This document shows positions 5,371-5,550 of a stretch of 5,550 nt of DNA, in pieces. The translations under genes were made by a program, and so were the position numbers. Position 1 is the stretch's first letter. The number at the start of each line of letters is the position of its first letter. The notes beneath the pieces are model-generated. The model did no database searches and had not been told where the DNA came from. It was given only the letters and a program-made list of their open reading frames with translations. The stretch lies in assembly GCA_038211505.1 (NCBI GenBank), contig JBBQVO010000206.1:1-5550 (forward strand). Direction: 5' to 3'. Source of the stretch: JBBQVO01 sp038211505. Lineage in GTDB: Bacteria; Chloroflexota; Dehalococcoidia; DSTF01; JACRBR01.

Positions 5371-5550
5371 TCCGGCTCACGTCAAAGCGACCCGCGCGGG
5401 CTGGAAAGCCCACGCTACAGAACTCGCCGACCATCCGGCTAACGTGAAAGCTAACCCGCGCGGGCTGGAAAGCCCACGCTACAGAACTCGCCGACCATCC
5501 GGCTAACGTGAAAGCTAACCCGCGCGGGCTGGAAAGCCCACGCTACAGAA
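5371..5550. repeat. 64-bp direct tandem repeat array with an internal palindrome, continuing past the window
   Basis: Two complete, identical 64-bp units (5391-5454 and 5455-5518) and a third identical for its visible 32 bp (5519-5550). A degenerate half-unit precedes them at 5371-5390 (one base shorter, a few substitutions). Each unit begins with the perfect palindrome CCCGCGCGGG and carries a hairpin: GCGCGGGCT and AGCCCACGC around a GGAA loop (5394-5415 in the first unit), 9 positions with one C-A mismatch. Intergenic; no gene is supported. It resembles a REP-type mobile palindromic repeat that was tandemly amplified. Confidence 0.95.

Noticed and set aside
5279..5506. 75-codon plus-strand frame running into the repeat array
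   Set aside because: No Shine-Dalgarno is seen, the composition is arbitrary, and half of it is translated from the non-coding tandem repeat.
5391..5550. CRISPR array
   Set aside because: The whole 64-bp period is identical, including the parts that would be spacers, so there are no unique spacers; no cas gene is visible.

Overview
This is a GC-rich bacterial window with dense coding and short intergenic gaps. A subtilase with a C-terminal Ser-Trp repeat, an HD-GYP sensor, a GGDEF-like protein and a YkvA-type membrane protein together suggest a Chloroflexota- or Actinomycetota-like lineage. That placement is a weak inference, because no rRNA or marker gene is present.

Layout. On the minus strand, a small degenerate GGDEF-like protein (1423-1905) is followed by a membrane-anchored HD-GYP cyclic-di-GMP phosphodiesterase that runs off the left edge (1-1337). 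A divergent intergenic region (1906-2106) leads into a clear class I cyclic-di-GMP riboswitch (2110-2209). After it come a strong hairpin (2214-2246) and an excellent Shine-Dalgarno sequence. The plus-strand genes are a secreted S8 subtilase (2270-3811), an output-less multi-pass membrane protein (3858-4655) and a 45-residue cysteine-rich microprotein (4693-4830). The last two have well-placed Shine-Dalgarno sites and short gaps, so the three genes are probably one riboswitch-controlled operon. A convergent YkvA/DUF1232 membrane protein (4823-5239, minus) overlaps the microprotein stop by 8 bp. The right end holds exact 64-bp tandem repeats that continue beyond the window.

Main observation. 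The window looks like a compact cyclic-di-GMP circuit: a sensor/degrader (HD-GYP), a catalytically doubtful GGDEF relative, and an RNA receptor controlling a secreted protease. The output-less membrane protein aligns without gaps to the entire membrane-plus-coiled-coil part of the HD-GYP protein and ends about where the catalytic domain would begin. The first gene after the protease is therefore a 'sensor without enzyme' copy of the neighbouring phosphodiesterase, which suggests a partner, decoy or feedback subunit. The riboswitch P1 5' strand is also perfectly complementary over 8 nt to the protease Shine-Dalgarno region, which predicts a ligand-activated (ON) translational switch. Gene identities and the riboswitch are read directly from sequence; the circuit logic is inference.
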